A DNA stretch of 64,000 bases from Cutaneotrichosporon cavernicola (lineage: Eukaryota; Basidiomycota; Tremellomycetes; Trichosporonales; Trichosporonaceae). The stretch spans positions 3,472,001-3,536,000 of the forward strand of contig NC_083393.1 of NCBI RefSeq assembly GCF_030864355.1, in the 5' to 3' direction. The notes below the pieces were generated by a model. That model was not told the DNA's origin, searched no databases, and was given only the letters and a program-made list of their open reading frames with translations. How positions within the stretch are numbered: the first letter of the stretch is position 1; each line of letters starts with the position of its first letter. Of this stretch, positions 63,230 through 64,000 are shown in pieces. A program made the translations under genes and the position numbers.

Positions 63230-63840
63230 AGTATCGACGACGTGTGGAAGAGCAGTCTGTGACTAGAACGCCACTGGTTGAAGGAGAGGGAACTGTACGG
63301 AGCCGCGGAGAACGGCTCTCAGCCCTCTCAGCTCTTATACACTCCTTGACATCGATTCCGACGAGGATTACCCTGGCACCACCACTCATATCATGTTCAG
63401 GGTCGGCAGTTTGGGCTCCACGAATCCAGTCGGGAGGGAGGTGAAGAGGACGATGGTGTCGAATGCGGCGTTGAGGAGATAGAAGTCTCCTCTCCCAAGG
63501 GAGGTCAGGCAGTGATGTGGATGTTGGGGGTGCTGATACGCCCGAAGGAGAGGGGAGTGGATGGGTCAAGGGGGAGTACCGCCTTGGGGTTCATGAGGTC
63601 GACCGCCTCGTAGGGGGTAAGAGTGAGTGGGCCGCCTGTTCAGTTCGCGAAGGCTGGGAGGCGGCCACCGTGATGGCACCGCACGTCGTTCCTGACAATG
63701 AGGTGTCCCGAAGCGAGAATGGCGTCGGCGCTGTCCCGGATGTCTCGGGATGTGGTGCGGAGTGCGACAGAGAGCCGTACGGCGCCAACGTCGATGACTC
63801 GGTCAAGGAGGTGAGGGTAGGCTGTGGTGTCAGGTATCAA
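63230..63840 (-). pseudogene. Broken copy of the F-box-like family
   Basis: The minus strand from 63840 reads IPDTTAYPHLLDRVIDVGAV, then LRTTSRDIRDSADAIL, HLIV and GGRLPAFA, an unmistakable start of the family, but the codon at the expected Met is TTG, and TGA follows GGRLPAFAN. Further family-like pieces (EAVDLMNP, then in another frame FDTIVLFTSLP) continue to about 63230 interrupted by stops. No splicing arrangement I tried removes the stops. Treated as a decaying copy. Confidence 0.7.
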
Positions 63841-64000
63841 CGAGGACGTTGATGATGAAGTGGGTCCGAGGTGATGCAGAGGTTGGGAGTTGGGCGCGTT
63901 TGGAAGTGATTACGGTGTCGAGGCATGGGCCGACTTGACATAGGCAATGATACAAAGTGATGTTGTTCAATTGCTTAGGTGTCTCGTAGAATCCCTGCAA
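63841..64000. other. Window end, nothing recognised
   Basis: 160 bases, possibly former promoter of the broken F-box-like copy. Confidence 0.4.

Overview
This window reads as nuclear DNA of a basidiomycete yeast or filamentous fungus, most likely a tremellomycete of the Trichosporonales (Cutaneotrichosporon, Apiotrichum, Vanrija group). The basis is GC-rich coding sequence, very many very short introns (mostly 28-60 nt, GT..AG, with a CTRAC-like branch site close to the acceptor), tRNA genes that all carry an intron after position 37, and a lineage-type expansion of F-box-like proteins. The genus is an inference. All gene models were spliced by hand from the sequence.

1-10.4 kb is a cell-surface region. 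Three genes and one remnant of a single-pass (type I) membrane protein family lie here (1-1484 minus, remnant 2902-3391 minus, 4583-6569 minus, 7213-8926 plus). They share intron positions and a cytoplasmic PPxY-N-x-x-W motif. Two secreted, probably GPI-anchored proteins (2061-2785, 9402-10337) and a tRNA-Cys are among them. 10.4-16.6 kb is sparse: a LURP-one-related protein and two small secreted cysteine-rich proteins. 16.6-30.3 kb is mainly transport and metabolism: a DHA1-type MFS transporter, a Pns1/CTL choline-transporter-like protein, a first F-box-like gene, a hotdog thioesterase, an Atg22-like transporter and a DUF2804 protein, with tRNA-Lys and tRNA-Pro.

30.5-42.2 kb looks like a metabolic neighbourhood: Zn-dependent alcohol dehydrogenase, indoleamine 2,3-dioxygenase-like protein, Zn2Cys6 transcription factor, phytanoyl-CoA dioxygenase-like protein, small cupin, and acetamidase/formamidase. 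The dioxygenase and formamidase suggest handling of formylated or amide nitrogen compounds. That they act together is a hypothesis from position only.

42.4-64 kb is dominated by the F-box-like family: seven further coding copies between 42.4 and 62.1 kb (S, T, U, V, W, Y and the divergent pair at 59.4-62.1 kb), plus a broken copy at the right edge (63.2-63.84 kb). A tyrosine phosphatase, a GH28 polygalacturonase, a small two-span membrane protein and tRNA-Ala (two), tRNA-Ile and tRNA-Glu genes are interspersed. Besides the N-terminal F-box-like helices, the copies share a mid-protein strand block and a C-terminal F-L-S-L-E-E-Y-x-x-x-I-G type motif, which I regard as the least described system in the window.
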